A DNA stretch of 64,000 nt from contig CP092781.1 of NCBI GenBank assembly GCA_022493055.1, forward strand, positions 2,542,001-2,606,000. Reading direction: 5' to 3'. This DNA is from Staphylococcus roterodami (GTDB lineage Bacteria > Bacillota > Bacilli > Staphylococcales > Staphylococcaceae). The notes beneath the pieces were generated by a model, which worked only from the letters and a program-made list of their open reading frames with translations, made no database searches and was not told the DNA's origin. The translations under genes were made by a program, and so were the position numbers. Shown here in pieces: positions 39,039 through 50,164 of the stretch; positions within the stretch are counted from its first letter, which is position 1, and every line of letters begins with the position of its first letter.

Positions 39039-40232
39039 TTACATAGACTTCTTAACAAACTTTAACCCAGCTAAGCTAAGTATTGAAATAATTGCACCTC
39101 CTGATATAAATATATTACTTAAGCTTAGTAAAGGTATAATTATACTTATCAGTCCTAAAGACAATGTATCCGCTGCATAATTCGATGTAGATGAGATACT
39201 AAATACTTTCCCCATCAAATGATTTGGCGTTTTTATTTGAATGGCAACTGATCTTGTTAGTCCCTCTATAGATTGCCCAAGTCCCACTAAAGTTGCACCT
39301 ATATATAGTATCGCCACACTTGGAAACACATTAATTATCGATAAGCCAATCCCCCAAACTAAAACACCAATACTAAATTTAAAGATTAATCGTTTTTCTG
39401 ACAGTAAACCCATAATCAACGACATTAATAAAGACGCTATACCTAAACATGATGTAGCTAGTCCATATACACCAACGCCCTCTTTTAATATATTGGAAAT
39501 AAACAATGGTAATGCAACACGCCAAAGACCAGTATTAATCAATATGCAAGCAAATTGGATGATGATGATAAATGGAATTTCTTTAGATTTTTTCAAGAAT
39601 TCCCAAGTTTCAGAAAAATCTTCTTTCGAGTGTCTATCAATCATGCTGATATTTGTATATTTTAAAAGTGCATTAAAAATAAATCCTAAAAATAGCAATA
39701 TACTGCAAATAAAAAAGATGCCAACATTACCAACTAGTATTACAATGACACCAATTAAAGCAGGTAAAATAATATTTGAGCCTCTTTGCAAACTATCGAT
39801 TAACGCATTACTTGTTGCTAAATGCTCCTCATCAATAATTTCAGGAAGAATTGCCCTAAACGCAGGATCTGTATAGCAGTTAATAATGGTGATAGCTGTA
39901 GATATAGTTAGAAGCGTCAGATAATTTAAATTTGATGTTATTGCAAGTAAAGGAATAATTATAATAATGAAACTTAGTATAAGATCAGATAGATAAAGTA
40001 TTTTCTTTTTATTATGTTTATCAGAATATGCCCCACCGAAAATACCAAATATAATAAATGGAAGTGTTTGACTCATAACCATCATTGATAATTTTAAAGA
40101 TGATTGGTTTGTCAATTCAACAGTAAACCAAATTATTTGCAACGAAAACAGCACAAAGCAACTCCGACGTAAGAAATTACCAATCAATAAATATGTAAAG
40201 TTTCTATTTTTCAAAACTTCTAAGTACAACAT
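39039..40232 (-). CDS. MFS exporter, MFS_3 (macrolide-efflux/EntS-like) type
   Basis: A 397-residue transporter with 12 hydrophobic segments. The opening FTYLLIGNFLRRSCFVLFSLQIIWFTVELTNQS and the motif-A loop GGAYSDKHNKKKILYLSDL place it in the MFS_3 group with MefA-type efflux pumps and EntS. Substrate unknown. Start at ATG 40232, with GAGAGG 8 bases upstream. It occupies the interval between pgcA and galU, where some S. aureus lineages carry sasG, sarT and sarU. Confidence 0.75.
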   Translation of the reverse strand: MLYLEVLKNRNFTYLLIGNFLRRSCFVLFSLQIIWFTVELTNQSSLKLSMMVMSQTLPFIIFGIFGGAYSDKHNKKKILYLSDLILSFIIIIIPLLAITSNLNYLTLLTISTAITIINCYTDPAFRAILPEIIDEEHLATSNALIDSLQRGSNIILPALIGVIVILVGNVGIFFICSILLFLGFIFNALLKYTNISMIDRHSKEDFSETWEFLKKSKEIPFIIIIQFACILINTGLWRVALPLFISNILKEGVGVYGLATSCLGIASLLMSLIMGLLSEKRLIFKFSIGVLVWGIGLSIINVFPSVAILYIGATLVGLGQSIEGLTRSVAIQIKTPNHLMGKVFSISSTSNYAADTLSLGLISIIIPLLSLSNIFISGGAIISILSLAGLKFVKKSM

Positions 40233-40321
40233 ATTTATCACCTCTCATAAAAATAATTGAATGCATCCACCAGCCTTTTTAGAAGACAAATCTCCATAAC
40301 TTATTATCACAAAATATAAAT

Positions 40322-40387
40322 TAAGCATGATGCTCATTCAATTTAGTTCACAATTTCGTGTTCCAATTTTATTGAGTATCATGCTTT
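40322..40387. terminator. terminator between galU and the MFS promoter
   Basis: AAGCATGATGCTCA / TGAGTATCATGCTT arms around an AT-rich loop, with a T-run on each side depending on strand. It ends galU transcripts on the minus strand. Confidence 0.75.
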
Positions 40388-40393
40388 TTAATG

Positions 40394-41299
<906 letters not shown>

Positions 41300-41383
41300 T
41301 CAACGTCATTTTAACACTAATTAGAACGCCTTCATAGTGTCATTGAGTATGTAATTATTTCTTGGGAAATTTGATTTAATCTA

Positions 41384-41423
41384 AAAAAACAGGCTTACTT
41401 CATATAATCTATGAAATAAACCC
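41384..41423 (-). terminator. terminator of fnbB
   Basis: AGGCTTACTTCAT / ATGAAATAAACC(C) arms with TTTTTTTAG on the minus strand. A nearly identical terminator follows fnbA, so the duplication that gave the two genes included it. Confidence 0.85.
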
Positions 41424-41439
41424 GTCAATTTTGGATTGA

Positions 41440-44331
41440 TTATGCTTTGTTATTCTTTTTATTTCTACGTAATAATGCTAAACCTAGAATGCTGAACAAT
41501 CCGCCGAACAACATACCTTTGTTTGTTGATTCTTCTCCACCTGTTTCAGGTAGTTCCGTTTTCTTAGGTTGTGATGATTTAGCTGGCGTAACTGCTTTAA
41601 CCTTTTCATTGATTTCAATGACAGGTGTTACTACCTTACCTTGTTCCATTGGTTTAGAAGGCTTTTTAGGTTCTTCTTTTGCAGGTGGTACTGGTTTACC
41701 AGGTTCAGTTGGTACCTCTGGCGTTGGTGGTGTTGGTGTTTCTGGCTCACTCGGCACTTCTGGTGTCGGTGGCGTTGGTGTTTCTGGCTCACTCGGTACT
41801 TCTGGTGTCGGTGGTGTTGGTGTTTCTGGCTCACTCGGTACTTCTGGTGTCGGTGGCGTTGGTGGTATGATTGGAGGCGTTGTGTCTTCTTCAATCGTTT
41901 GTTGACCTTCATTATGACCACTCACTTGTGGAATTGTATCCTCTACAAAGTCAACACTGTTGTGCCCACCAAATTGATAATTTGGTTTATCTTTATTTGT
42001 ATCTTCTTCAATAATTTCAGTGTGCTTATTGAATCCGTGAATATGTGGCACACTGTCGAAGTCTATATCAATGATGTTACCGCCATGTTCATACTTAGGT
42101 TTGTCTTTTTCTGTATCTTCCTCGAATGACTGATCACCTTTATTTTGACCATGAATTTGAGGTAAACTATCAAAATCGATATCTACGATATTGCCACTTT
42201 GTTCATATTTAGGTTTATCTTCATCTGTGTCTTCTTCAAATGATTGATTGCCAATATTTTGGCCACCTTCGTAACCTAATTCACTCTTAATATCAACATG
42301 ACTATTTTCTTCGATTTCTTCAATCACGCCATAGTTACCGTGACCATTTTCAGTACCTAATCCAGAATGAGAAATATGATGATTGTTTTCAGTGATTTCC
42401 TCGATTGGTCCTTGTGCTTGACCATGTTCTTCAGGTAGTTCATCCACTAATTCGATAAGATTACTTTCAGTTGTATATTCTTTTGTATCTTCAACTGTTG
42501 TATGATCGCTAACAGCACCAGTTACAATACCTTTTGTAGAATCTTCGTCAAATTCAACTAAGTTAGACTCAGTAGTAACCTGACCACCACCTGGGTTTGT
42601 ATCTTCTTCATACTCAACAACATCAGCGTGATGTTTTGAATTTTCATGTGTAGATTCTTCAAAATCGACATGAATAGAATCTTCTTCAGTTTCAATAGTA
42701 CCTTCTGCATGACCTTCTGCACCTTCAACAGCTGTATGATATTCAAAATCAATCGGCTTAGAATCGTTACTTTCTTCGATTGTACCAGTCAATTCATGCT
42801 TCTCCACTGGCGGCTCTGATTTAAATTCAAGTTCGATAGGAGTACTATGTTCTATAATAGGTTTCTTTGGTTTATCTTTACCGTCGCCTTGAGCGTTATT
42901 AGAGTAAAATGCAACACCGTTGTTCCAAGTTAATTGAACTGGGTAATATGAGTAGTAAGGATAGTATGGATAACTTTTATGATAACCTGAAAGATGTGTT
43001 TGGAAATTAAGATCTTTAGCATTTTGATCATATTCACCTTCATATTTGATTACATAGTCTTTTGAATTATCTAAATCGCTAAAGTTCAATGTGTATCCAC
43101 CATTACCTGTATAAGATAGATTTACTTTCTCTGTCACATCTTCAAATTTGTTGGCATCATCAAGCTTTGCATAAACACTTTCAGCTAATTCATCTGAACC
43201 AATGTGTTTATAAACTTTGACTGTAGGATTCTTAGCATTTTGTTTATATCCAGATGTTACTTGACCAGTTACTGTCACAGAGCTTAACGACTGGTTGTTA
43301 GGTTTCACGTACGCAAAATGGCTAAATTTCCCACCTTCTTTATTTAAAGTATCAATTCGACCATTAACAGTAACACCCATTCTATCTTTAACACCGTCTA
43401 AGTATTTAATATCGAACTCTTTTTCAATCTCTTTATTACCTAGTGTTACTTTAACATTTTGCTTTCCTTGCTTTGTTACTGTTGTTGGGTCAATAAATAG
43501 GTTTAAAGTTAATTCAGCAGTTAAGTCTTTTTTGTTATCTATATAATCAATAAATGTATAACGAATTTTACGTTCGTCTATAACTTGACCGTTTGCCATA
43601 ACTTTATCTTCTGTTGAACTTTTTATCTCCGGAACTTTACGCAGTGTTGAAATACCATGTGTTTCAACATTATCACTTAATGTGAAATCAAAATAATCTC
43701 CTGCCTTAATTCTTTCTCCAAATTTCCATTTATATTTTAAAGTTACTCTTTCAGCGTTATGCGGATTAACAATATTCGAATCTTTATTATGTCCTTCTAA
43801 AGAACTCTCAGTAACTTCCACTTTACCTGTTACATCTGTACCTGTCGCTTTAACTTCTTTCTCCACTACTTCTTTCTCTGCCACTTCTGCAACGTCAGCC
43901 GATCTTTTCATTCTTGGTTTAATTTCTGAAGCGTTACTTTGTTGAGTTGTGTCAACTTGAGTTCCCGCTATTTCCTTATCAGTAGCTTTTTCCGATGGCA
44001 AATCAACTCGTGAAGATTCTACTTTTGGTGCTTGCACAGTTTTTGGCGCTTCTTCTGTTGTTACTTGAGTTGATTTTGATGGTTGCTCAGTTGATGTCGC
44101 GCTGTATGATTGTGTTTCATCTATTGTATTAACGTTATTTGTAGTTGTTTGTGTTTCGCTTGCTTTACTTTCAGTAGCTGAATTCCCACTTTCCTCTACT
44201 GTTTTATTATTTTGTTCTGATGCTGCAGCTTCTTTATCTTGTCCCATTCCAACAACGATCATTGTTCCTAAGAATACTGATGCTGCTCCCAATTTATGTT
44301 TCCTTATGCCGTATCTAAGATTGTTTTTCAC
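41440..44331 (-). CDS. fnbB: fibronectin-binding protein B
   Basis: A 963-residue cell-wall-anchored adhesin. In order: YSIRK-type signal peptide ([16 protein letters not shown]), Ser/Thr-rich N1, fibrinogen/elastin-binding N2-N3 Ig-like domains (about 160-480), fibronectin-binding repeats (EDTxxDKPxYxxGG units, about 520-820), proline-rich repeats (four PTPPTPEVP units), LPETGG sortase A motif, hydrophobic helix and basic tail. It binds fibrinogen, elastin and fibronectin and promotes host-cell invasion and biofilm. GTG start, GGGAG 8 bases upstream. It has fewer fibronectin and proline repeats than fnbA next door. Confidence 0.95.
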   Translation of the reverse strand: MKNNLRYGIRKHKLGAASVFLGTMIVVGMGQDKEAAASEQNNKTVEESGNSATESKASETQTTTNNVNTIDETQSYSATSTEQPSKSTQVTTEEAPKTVQAPKVESSRVDLPSEKATDKEIAGTQVDTTQQSNASEIKPRMKRSADVAEVAEKEVVEKEVKATGTDVTGKVEVTESSLEGHNKDSNIVNPHNAERVTLKYKWKFGERIKAGDYFDFTLSDNVETHGISTLRKVPEIKSSTEDKVMANGQVIDERKIRYTFIDYIDNKKDLTAELTLNLFIDPTTVTKQGKQNVKVTLGNKEIEKEFDIKYLDGVKDRMGVTVNGRIDTLNKEGGKFSHFAYVKPNNQSLSSVTVTGQVTSGYKQNAKNPTVKVYKHIGSDELAESVYAKLDDANKFEDVTEKVNLSYTGNGGYTLNFSDLDNSKDYVIKYEGEYDQNAKDLNFQTHLSGYHKSYPYYPYYSYYPVQLTWNNGVAFYSNNAQGDGKDKPKKPIIEHSTPIELEFKSEPPVEKHELTGTIEESNDSKPIDFEYHTAVEGAEGHAEGTIETEEDSIHVDFEESTHENSKHHADVVEYEEDTNPGGGQVTTESNLVEFDEDSTKGIVTGAVSDHTTVEDTKEYTTESNLIELVDELPEEHGQAQGPIEEITENNHHISHSGLGTENGHGNYGVIEEIEENSHVDIKSELGYEGGQNIGNQSFEEDTDEDKPKYEQSGNIVDIDFDSLPQIHGQNKGDQSFEEDTEKDKPKYEHGGNIIDIDFDSVPHIHGFNKHTEIIEEDTNKDKPNYQFGGHNSVDFVEDTIPQVSGHNEGQQTIEEDTTPPIIPPTPPTPEVPSEPETPTPPTPEVPSEPETPTPPTPEVPSEPETPTPPTPEVPTEPGKPVPPAKEEPKKPSKPMEQGKVVTPVIEINEKVKAVTPAKSSQPKKTELPETGGEESTNKGMLFGGLFSILGLALLRRNKKNNKA

Positions 44332-44461
44332 TATAATATTCTCCCTTAAATGTAAAATTCATTTATTTTTTAAACTCAATAAATGCAATTCTATATTGTT
44401 CGGTTTTTAAAAGCAATGCAAAAATGCGAGTTAATAAAAAGTTAAGATTATCATTAACTTT
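44332..44461 (-). promoter_or_regulatory. fnbB upstream region, conserved with fnbA
   Basis: About 130 bases nearly identical to 48223-48355 upstream of fnbA, including AATAAATGCAATTCTATATT, TTGTTCGGTTTTTAAAAGCA and GTTAATAAAAAGTTAAGATT. This is the shared leader and core promoter zone. The rest of 44462-44952 is strongly AT-rich, suitable for SarA-type binding, with no gene. Confidence 0.7.
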
Positions 44462-44952
44462 ATCAAAAATGGTATTTTTATTATTTAGAACAAGCAATTA
44501 AATTGTATACAAACAGCTTAAAGCCCTTGATATTATTGCCTTGTATTTTTTATACTTACTTTTTAAATTAAATTCAATTTCATCTAATTTAAAACAATAT
44601 ACTAAAACCCACATAATAGTCGCCTGTACATTCTAACGTTTAGGTATTAATGAAATGCCTTTCATTACATAAAAATAACCAATATACTTTTTATATCGTT
44701 CGTTTTTTAGGTACTTTTATGGAATTTCTTATTAATAACAGCCGTATTTCGAGACAATGTTTTGTAATTGCCGAAAATTGCATTCAGTTAATAATTAGAT
44801 CTAACTCATTTATCTCGTTTTTTCATCATAAAGTATACTTGTAAGCACTCATTTCGCTTTTAAATTTGTTTTTTTAAAATTATAGCCACAAAGCATAAAG
44901 TAATTAATAAGAATGATTTACTCTTTGATTTTTATTAGAAAACTAAATATAA

Positions 44953-44993
44953 ATAAAAATAGGCTTACTTCATAAAACTTATGAAATAAACCC
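44953..44993 (-). terminator. terminator of fnbA
   Basis: AGGCTTACTTCAT / ATGAAATAAACCC arms with TATTTTTATTTA on the minus strand. It separates fnbA from fnbB, so the two are independent transcripts. Confidence 0.85.
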
Positions 44994-45009
44994 GTCAATT
45001 TTTGATTGA

Positions 45010-48000
45010 TTATGCTTTGTGATTCTTTTTATTTCTGCGTAATAATACTAATCCTATAATGCTTAATAGTCCGCCGAACAATATACCTTTGTTTGTTGAT
45101 TCTTCTCCACCTGTTTCAGGTAATTCCGTTTTCTTAGATTGTGACGTTTTAGCTGGCTTCACTGCTTTAACCTTTTCATTGATTTCAATGACAGGTGTTA
45201 CTACCTTACCTTGTTCCACTGGTTTAGAAGGCTTTTTAGGTTCTTCATTTGCAGGTGGTACTGGTTTACCAGGTTCAGCTGGTATTTCTGGCATTGGTGG
45301 TGTTGGTGTTTCCGGCTCACTTGGTACTTCTGGTGTCGGCGGTGTTGGTGTTTCTGGCTCACTCGGTACTTCCGGAGTTGGTGGTGTTGGTGTTTCCGGC
45401 TCGCTTGGCACTTCAGGTGCTGGTGGCGTTGGTGTTTCTGGCTCGCTTGGTACCTCTGGTGTTGGCGGTGTTGGTGGTACGATTGGAGGTGTTGTATCTT
45501 CTTCAATCGTTTGTTGACCTTCATTATGACCACTCACTTGTGGAAGTGTATCCTCTACAAAGTCAATGCTATTGTGTCCACCAAATTGATAACTTGGTTT
45601 ATCTTTATTTGTATCTTCTTCAATAATTTCAGTGTGCTTATTGAATCCGTGTATATGTGGCACACTGTCGAAGTCGATATCAATAATGTTACCGCCATGT
45701 TCATACTTAGGTTTGTCTTTTTCTGTATCTTCCTCAAATGACTGATCACCTTTATTTTGACCTTGAATTTGAGGTACGCTATCGAAGTCGATATCTACGA
45801 TATTGCCACCTTGTTCATACTTAGGCTTGTCCTCTTCTGTATCTTCCTCGAATGACTGATCACCTTTATTTTGACCTTGAATTTGAGGTACACTATCGAA
45901 ATCGATATCTACGATATTGCCACCTTGTTCATACTTAGGTTTATCTTCTTCTGTATCTTCCTCGAATGATTGATTGCCAATATTTTGGCCACCTTCGTAA
46001 CCTAATTCACTCTTAATATCTACATGACTGTTTTCTTCAATTTCTTCAACGATGCCATAGTTACCATGACCGTTTTCAGTACCTAATCCAGAATGAGATA
46101 TATGATGATTATTTTCAATAATCTCTTCGATTGGACCTTGAGCTTGACCATGTTCTTCAGGTAATTCATCCACTAATTCGATAAGATTACTTTCAGTTGT
46201 ATATTCTTTCGTATCTTCAACTGTTGTATGATCGCTAATAGCTCCAGTTACAATACCTTTTGTAGACTCTTCATCAAATTCTACTAAGTTAGATTCAGTT
46301 GTTACTTGACCTCCACCTGGATTTGTATCCTCTTCATATTCAACAACATCAGCATGATGTTTAGAATTTTCATGAGTAGATTCTTCAAAATCAATCGGAT
46401 TGGATTCTTCAGATGATTCAGTGTATCCTCCAACATGACCCGCTTCAGTATCCACAGCAGTATGGTAATCGATATCAATAGCTGATGAATCAGTTTCTTC
46501 TATTGTTTCAATGTATCCATCAACATATCCACCTTCACCATCTATAGCAGTATGGTAATCAATGTCAAGTGGTGTATTGTCTTGATTTTCTTCTGTTTCA
46601 ATAATTTGCTTCGCATCGTATTGTCCACTGATAGAACCATTACCACTATCTTCAGAGAATTCGAAGTTATTAGAGTCTATGATTGGACCATATTTTCCAT
46701 CACCATTAGCTTTATTACTATATAAAACTAATCCATTATCCCATGTTAATGTATAGCCGTGATTATAATAATAGTATGTTTTATAGTGATTTTCAGGGTA
46801 TCCCGTTAATTGAGTTCTAAAGTTCACTTCACTCGTACCATTTAAGTAATCTCCTGTGTAATGAATTACATATGTTTTATCTAATTTGTCAAAATTTAAT
46901 GAGTAGCTACCATTGTTTTGTACTTTTAATTTATCACTCATTTGATTCGTTACATCTTTTAATTGTGTGCTGTCCGCTGTATTTGCATAAACACTTTGTG
47001 ATAGCCCATTTTCAGTTCCAACATACTCATATATTTTAACATTTGGTTGTGTTCCATTCTCATTACTTCCTTGTGTCAACATACCCGTTACAGTAACACT
47101 GTCTGAACTGTTTCCATTTATAGGCTTAATATATGCTACGTGTGTAAATTTATTTTTTTCTTTGTCAAACGTTTCAATCGAACCATTTACATTTGTATAT
47201 TGATTTTTAACACCATCTTTATATGTTATTTGCATAGTTCCTGATGTTTCTTTGCCATTTAATTTTGAAGTAATTGTTTGTTGTCCATTGCTTTGAACTG
47301 TTTTAGGATCTATGAATAAGTTTATTTCTAAATTAGCCGTAACATTCACTTTATCTTTGATGTAATCAATAAACGTATATCTAATTCGGCCGTTATCTAA
47401 TACCTGTCCTTTAGCCATTACTAATGAACCATTTTTTATATCTGGAACTTTTCTTGTAGTTGATACACCATGCGTGTTTACATTATTTGATAATGTAAAA
47501 TCAAAATAATCTCCTGTTTTCAACCCATCTTGAAATTTCAGTGTATACTTCAATACTACACGTTGCCCTTCATGAGGCTGAACATTATTTCCTTTTGGCG
47601 CTTCAATTTTACTTTCATCTTCTACTGTAACTTTACTCGTCACATCTGTACCCGTTTCCACTTTAGCATCCACAACATCTGTTGATCTTGTCACACGTGG
47701 TTTGCTTTCTGATACCGTTCTTTGCTGTGCCACTTCAACTTGTGTTTCTGTCCCTTGATTTTGTGTAACCTTTTTAGGTGTTAAATCTACTTGTCTTTGA
47801 TCTCCGCTATTTTCTTGAGATTGTGCTGTTTCCTTAACTTGAGGTTTTGCTTCTTCCTTAACTACCTCTTCCTTAACTGTTTCCACATTTGTTGATTGTA
47901 CATTTTGTGGTGCTTGTGATGTTTGTGGTGCCTCTACCGCTTGTGGTGCTGCTTCTGCTGTTACTTGTGTTGCATTTGATGGTTGTTCTGTTGATGTCGC

Positions 48001-48222
48001 ACTATACGTTTGTGTTTCATCTATATTATTAACATTGTTTGTAGTTGTTTGTTTTGATTTATTTTCAGTAGCTGAATTCCCATTTTCTTCTACTGTTGTA
48101 TTTTGTTCTGATGCCGCTGCTTCTTTATCTTGCCCCATTCCAACAACGATCATTGTTCCTAAAAATACTGATGCTGCGCCCAATTTATGTTTCCTAATGC
48201 CGTACCTAAGACTGTTTTTCAC
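45010..48222 (-). CDS. fnbA: fibronectin-binding protein A
   Basis: A 1070-residue adhesin with the same plan as FnbB: YSIRK-type signal peptide, N1, fibrinogen/elastin-binding N2-N3 domains, fibronectin-binding repeats, proline repeats (five units), LPETGG (about 40 residues from the end), hydrophobic span and basic tail. It is longer than the roughly 1018 residues I recall for the common reference allele. An extra [20 protein letters not shown] unit (see the tandem repeat) and extra IDYHTA-type units account for this. GTG start, GGGAG 8 bases upstream. The C-terminal half is nearly identical to fnbB, as expected from gene conversion. Confidence 0.95.
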   Translation of the reverse strand: MKNSLRYGIRKHKLGAASVFLGTMIVVGMGQDKEAAASEQNTTVEENGNSATENKSKQTTTNNVNNIDETQTYSATSTEQPSNATQVTAEAAPQAVEAPQTSQAPQNVQSTNVETVKEEVVKEEAKPQVKETAQSQENSGDQRQVDLTPKKVTQNQGTETQVEVAQQRTVSESKPRVTRSTDVVDAKVETGTDVTSKVTVEDESKIEAPKGNNVQPHEGQRVVLKYTLKFQDGLKTGDYFDFTLSNNVNTHGVSTTRKVPDIKNGSLVMAKGQVLDNGRIRYTFIDYIKDKVNVTANLEINLFIDPKTVQSNGQQTITSKLNGKETSGTMQITYKDGVKNQYTNVNGSIETFDKEKNKFTHVAYIKPINGNSSDSVTVTGMLTQGSNENGTQPNVKIYEYVGTENGLSQSVYANTADSTQLKDVTNQMSDKLKVQNNGSYSLNFDKLDKTYVIHYTGDYLNGTSEVNFRTQLTGYPENHYKTYYYYNHGYTLTWDNGLVLYSNKANGDGKYGPIIDSNNFEFSEDSGNGSISGQYDAKQIIETEENQDNTPLDIDYHTAIDGEGGYVDGYIETIEETDSSAIDIDYHTAVDTEAGHVGGYTESSEESNPIDFEESTHENSKHHADVVEYEEDTNPGGGQVTTESNLVEFDEESTKGIVTGAISDHTTVEDTKEYTTESNLIELVDELPEEHGQAQGPIEEIIENNHHISHSGLGTENGHGNYGIVEEIEENSHVDIKSELGYEGGQNIGNQSFEEDTEEDKPKYEQGGNIVDIDFDSVPQIQGQNKGDQSFEEDTEEDKPKYEQGGNIVDIDFDSVPQIQGQNKGDQSFEEDTEKDKPKYEHGGNIIDIDFDSVPHIHGFNKHTEIIEEDTNKDKPSYQFGGHNSIDFVEDTLPQVSGHNEGQQTIEEDTTPPIVPPTPPTPEVPSEPETPTPPAPEVPSEPETPTPPTPEVPSEPETPTPPTPEVPSEPETPTPPMPEIPAEPGKPVPPANEEPKKPSKPVEQGKVVTPVIEINEKVKAVKPAKTSQSKKTELPETGGEESTNKGILFGGLLSIIGLVLLRRNKKNHKA
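45290..45480. repeat. proline-rich repeats of fnbA
   Basis: Five 42-base units encoding [14 protein letters not shown] variants (PAPEVP, PMPEIP in some). Equivalent units lie at about 41700-41870 in fnbB, with four copies. Copy number is prone to slippage and varies among strains. Confidence 0.85.
45748..45975. repeat. exact-phase 114-base tandem repeat (fibronectin-binding units) in fnbA
   Basis: Two adjacent 114-base copies (from 45748 and from 45862) encode the same 38-residue unit [20 protein letters not shown] plus [19 protein letters not shown] more diverged unit lies on the N-terminal side. fnbB has one unit fewer here. Confidence 0.85.
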
Positions 48223-48355
48223 TATAATAATCTCCCTTTAAATGTAAAATTCATTAATTTTTTCAATTCAATAAATGCAATTCTATATTGTTCGGTTTTT
48301 AAAAGCAATGCAAAAACTCAAGTTAATAAAAAGTTAAGATTGTCATTAATTTTAT
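48223..48355 (-). promoter_or_regulatory. fnbA upstream region, conserved with fnbB
   Basis: Nearly identical to the fnbB leader at 44332-44461. Further upstream (48356-48625) the sequence diverges and stays AT-rich. A short ATATCGTTCGGTTTTTA element recurs near 48584, echoing the TTGTTCGGTTTTTAAAAG of the leader. No gene is seen in the interval. Confidence 0.7.
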
Positions 48356-48625
48356 GTTAATTAGGAATTTTATCATTTGAAAAACTACTATAAATTGCAC
48401 GCAAATCATATTAAACCCTTGATATACAAGGCTTTTATTTTTTATACTAACTTTTTAAATTAAATTCATTATTATCTAATTTAAAACAATATACTAAACA
48501 CTTCTCAAGTATCGTCTGTACGATGCTCGATAAACCACATAATGAAACGCCTTTCATTTCACCAAAATAGCCAATATACTTTTTATATCGTTCGGTTTTT
48601 AACTATTTTAGCTGATTCTCTCCAT

Positions 48626-48676
48626 AAAAATAAACGTGTTTTAAGACAATCTACTATAATTGTCTAAAAACACGTC
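48626..48676 (-). terminator. terminator of gntP
   Basis: AACGTGTTTTAAGACAAT / ATTGTCTAAAAACACGT arms, with TTTATTTTTATGG on the minus strand. Confidence 0.85.
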
Positions 48677-48690
48677 TACTTAATATTTAG

Positions 48691-50049
48691 TTAAACAAAT
48701 AAGCTAATGAATAAAATGAAGATGATACCTGAAACGGAAATAATCGTTTCTAATAATGACCATGTCAGGAATGTTTCTTTTACAGTTAAACCGAAATATT
48801 CTTTAAACATCCAAAATCCTGCATCGTTCACATGAGACAAAATCACACTACCTGCACCAATTGCAAGTACGACTAATGCTACATTTACATCTGAAGATTG
48901 TAATAATGGTAGGACAATACCTGTCGTCGAAATCGCAGCTACTGTGGCTGAACCTAACGCAATACGTAGTACGGCTGCAACAATCCACGCTAGCAAAATC
49001 GGCGACATTTCTGTGCCTTCAAACATTTTAGCAATGGTATTACCGACACCACCGTCGATTAATACTTGTTTAAAAGTACCGCCACCGCCAATAATCAATA
49101 ACATCATTCCGATTGGATAAATCGCATTCGTCACTGATTCCATAATATGATTCATCTTACGTTTTCTCATCAAGCCCATAGTTACGATTGCAAACAATAC
49201 TGCAATAAGCATAGCTGTTCCTGCTGTCCCTACCATATAAATAATAGATTCAAATAGATTAGTAGGTTTGGCGTTTCCTGTCAAAAGTTGCGTAATTGTA
49301 GATATCAACATCAATATTACTGGTAGTGTTGCCGTTAATAAGCTCATGCCAAATCCTGGCATCTCTTGGTCTGTAAATTCTTTTTGTGCACCTAACGCTG
49401 AAATATCTCCTTCTCTTGTATATGCAGATGGAATCATTTTTTGTGCGACTTTATTGAAAATCGGACCTGCAATGAGTGTAACTGGAATGGCAATAATCAT
49501 ACCATATAATAATACTTCACCAACATTTGCCTTTAATTCTTTAGCGATAACAACTGGACCTGGATGCGGTGGTAAAAAGCCATGTGTTACTGACAAAGCT
49601 GTTACCATAGGTAGTCCAAGCTTTAATACTGAAACATTTGCACGTTTCGCTACTGTAAATACTAATGGTATTAGTAAAACTAAACCGACTTCGAAGAACA
49701 AAGCAATACCAACGACAAACGCTGCGACCAGCATCGCCCATTGCACATGTTTTTGACCAAATTTTTGAATCAAAGTGTCTGCAATTCGTGTTGCACCGCC
49801 ACCGTCAGCAAGTAATTTCCCAAGTATAGCACCTAACCCGAATATCAGTGCGATATGACCAAGCGTACTGCCCATCCCTTTCTCAATTGTTTCCATAATT
49901 TTAGTTAAAGGTATCCCAAGCATTAACGCTGTAATCATTGATGTAATGATTAATGATATAAATGTGTTTAGTTTAAATCCGATAATTAATACTAATAAAA
50001 TGATGATTCCTAATACAACACTGATCAAAGGCCATATTTCGTTATACAT
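48691..50049 (-). CDS. gntP: gluconate:H+ symporter
   Basis: A 452-residue GntP-family permease with about 12-14 hydrophobic segments, the GLGAILGKLLADGGGATRIAD loop and the GSATVAAISTTGIVLPLL and SHVNDAGFWMFKEYF motifs of the family. It imports gluconate for GntK. Last gene of the gntRKP operon, 115 bases after gntK; the gap contains a CTACATATTATGTAG hairpin that may tune expression. Confidence 0.92.
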   Translation of the reverse strand: MYNEIWPLISVVLGIIILLVLIIGFKLNTFISLIITSMITALMLGIPLTKIMETIEKGMGSTLGHIALIFGLGAILGKLLADGGGATRIADTLIQKFGQKHVQWAMLVAAFVVGIALFFEVGLVLLIPLVFTVAKRANVSVLKLGLPMVTALSVTHGFLPPHPGPVVIAKELKANVGEVLLYGMIIAIPVTLIAGPIFNKVAQKMIPSAYTREGDISALGAQKEFTDQEMPGFGMSLLTATLPVILMLISTITQLLTGNAKPTNLFESIIYMVGTAGTAMLIAVLFAIVTMGLMRKRKMNHIMESVTNAIYPIGMMLLIIGGGGTFKQVLIDGGVGNTIAKMFEGTEMSPILLAWIVAAVLRIALGSATVAAISTTGIVLPLLQSSDVNVALVVLAIGAGSVILSHVNDAGFWMFKEYFGLTVKETFLTWSLLETIISVSGIIFILFISLFV

Positions 50050-50164
50050 GACATTCCCCTCTTTCTCTTTTCAATAGAATGTAATACCGTCGTCGCGCAC
50101 GTATTCTACATAATATGTAGTAGTCATGGCACAACAACGAATCTAAGATGCTCGAGTTACATAG

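Noticed and set aside
39241..39876. Plus-strand open frame of about 210 codons opposite the MFS exporter
   Set aside because: Antisense to a well-supported transporter. Its Ile/Pro/Lys/Asn-rich translation is typical of a mirrored membrane gene.
41447..42129. Long plus-strand open frames opposite the fnbB proline repeats
   Set aside because: They are antisense shadows of the low-complexity PTPPTPEVP repeats, giving Gly/Val- or Trp/Phe/Cys-rich translations with no ribosome sites.
45059..45741. Long plus-strand open frames opposite the fnbA repeats
   Set aside because: Same cause as in fnbB: the repeat period keeps several frames open. Composition is not protein-like.
49268..49756. Plus-strand open frame opposite gntP
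   Set aside because: Shadow of gntP, with no start signal and no recognisable domain.
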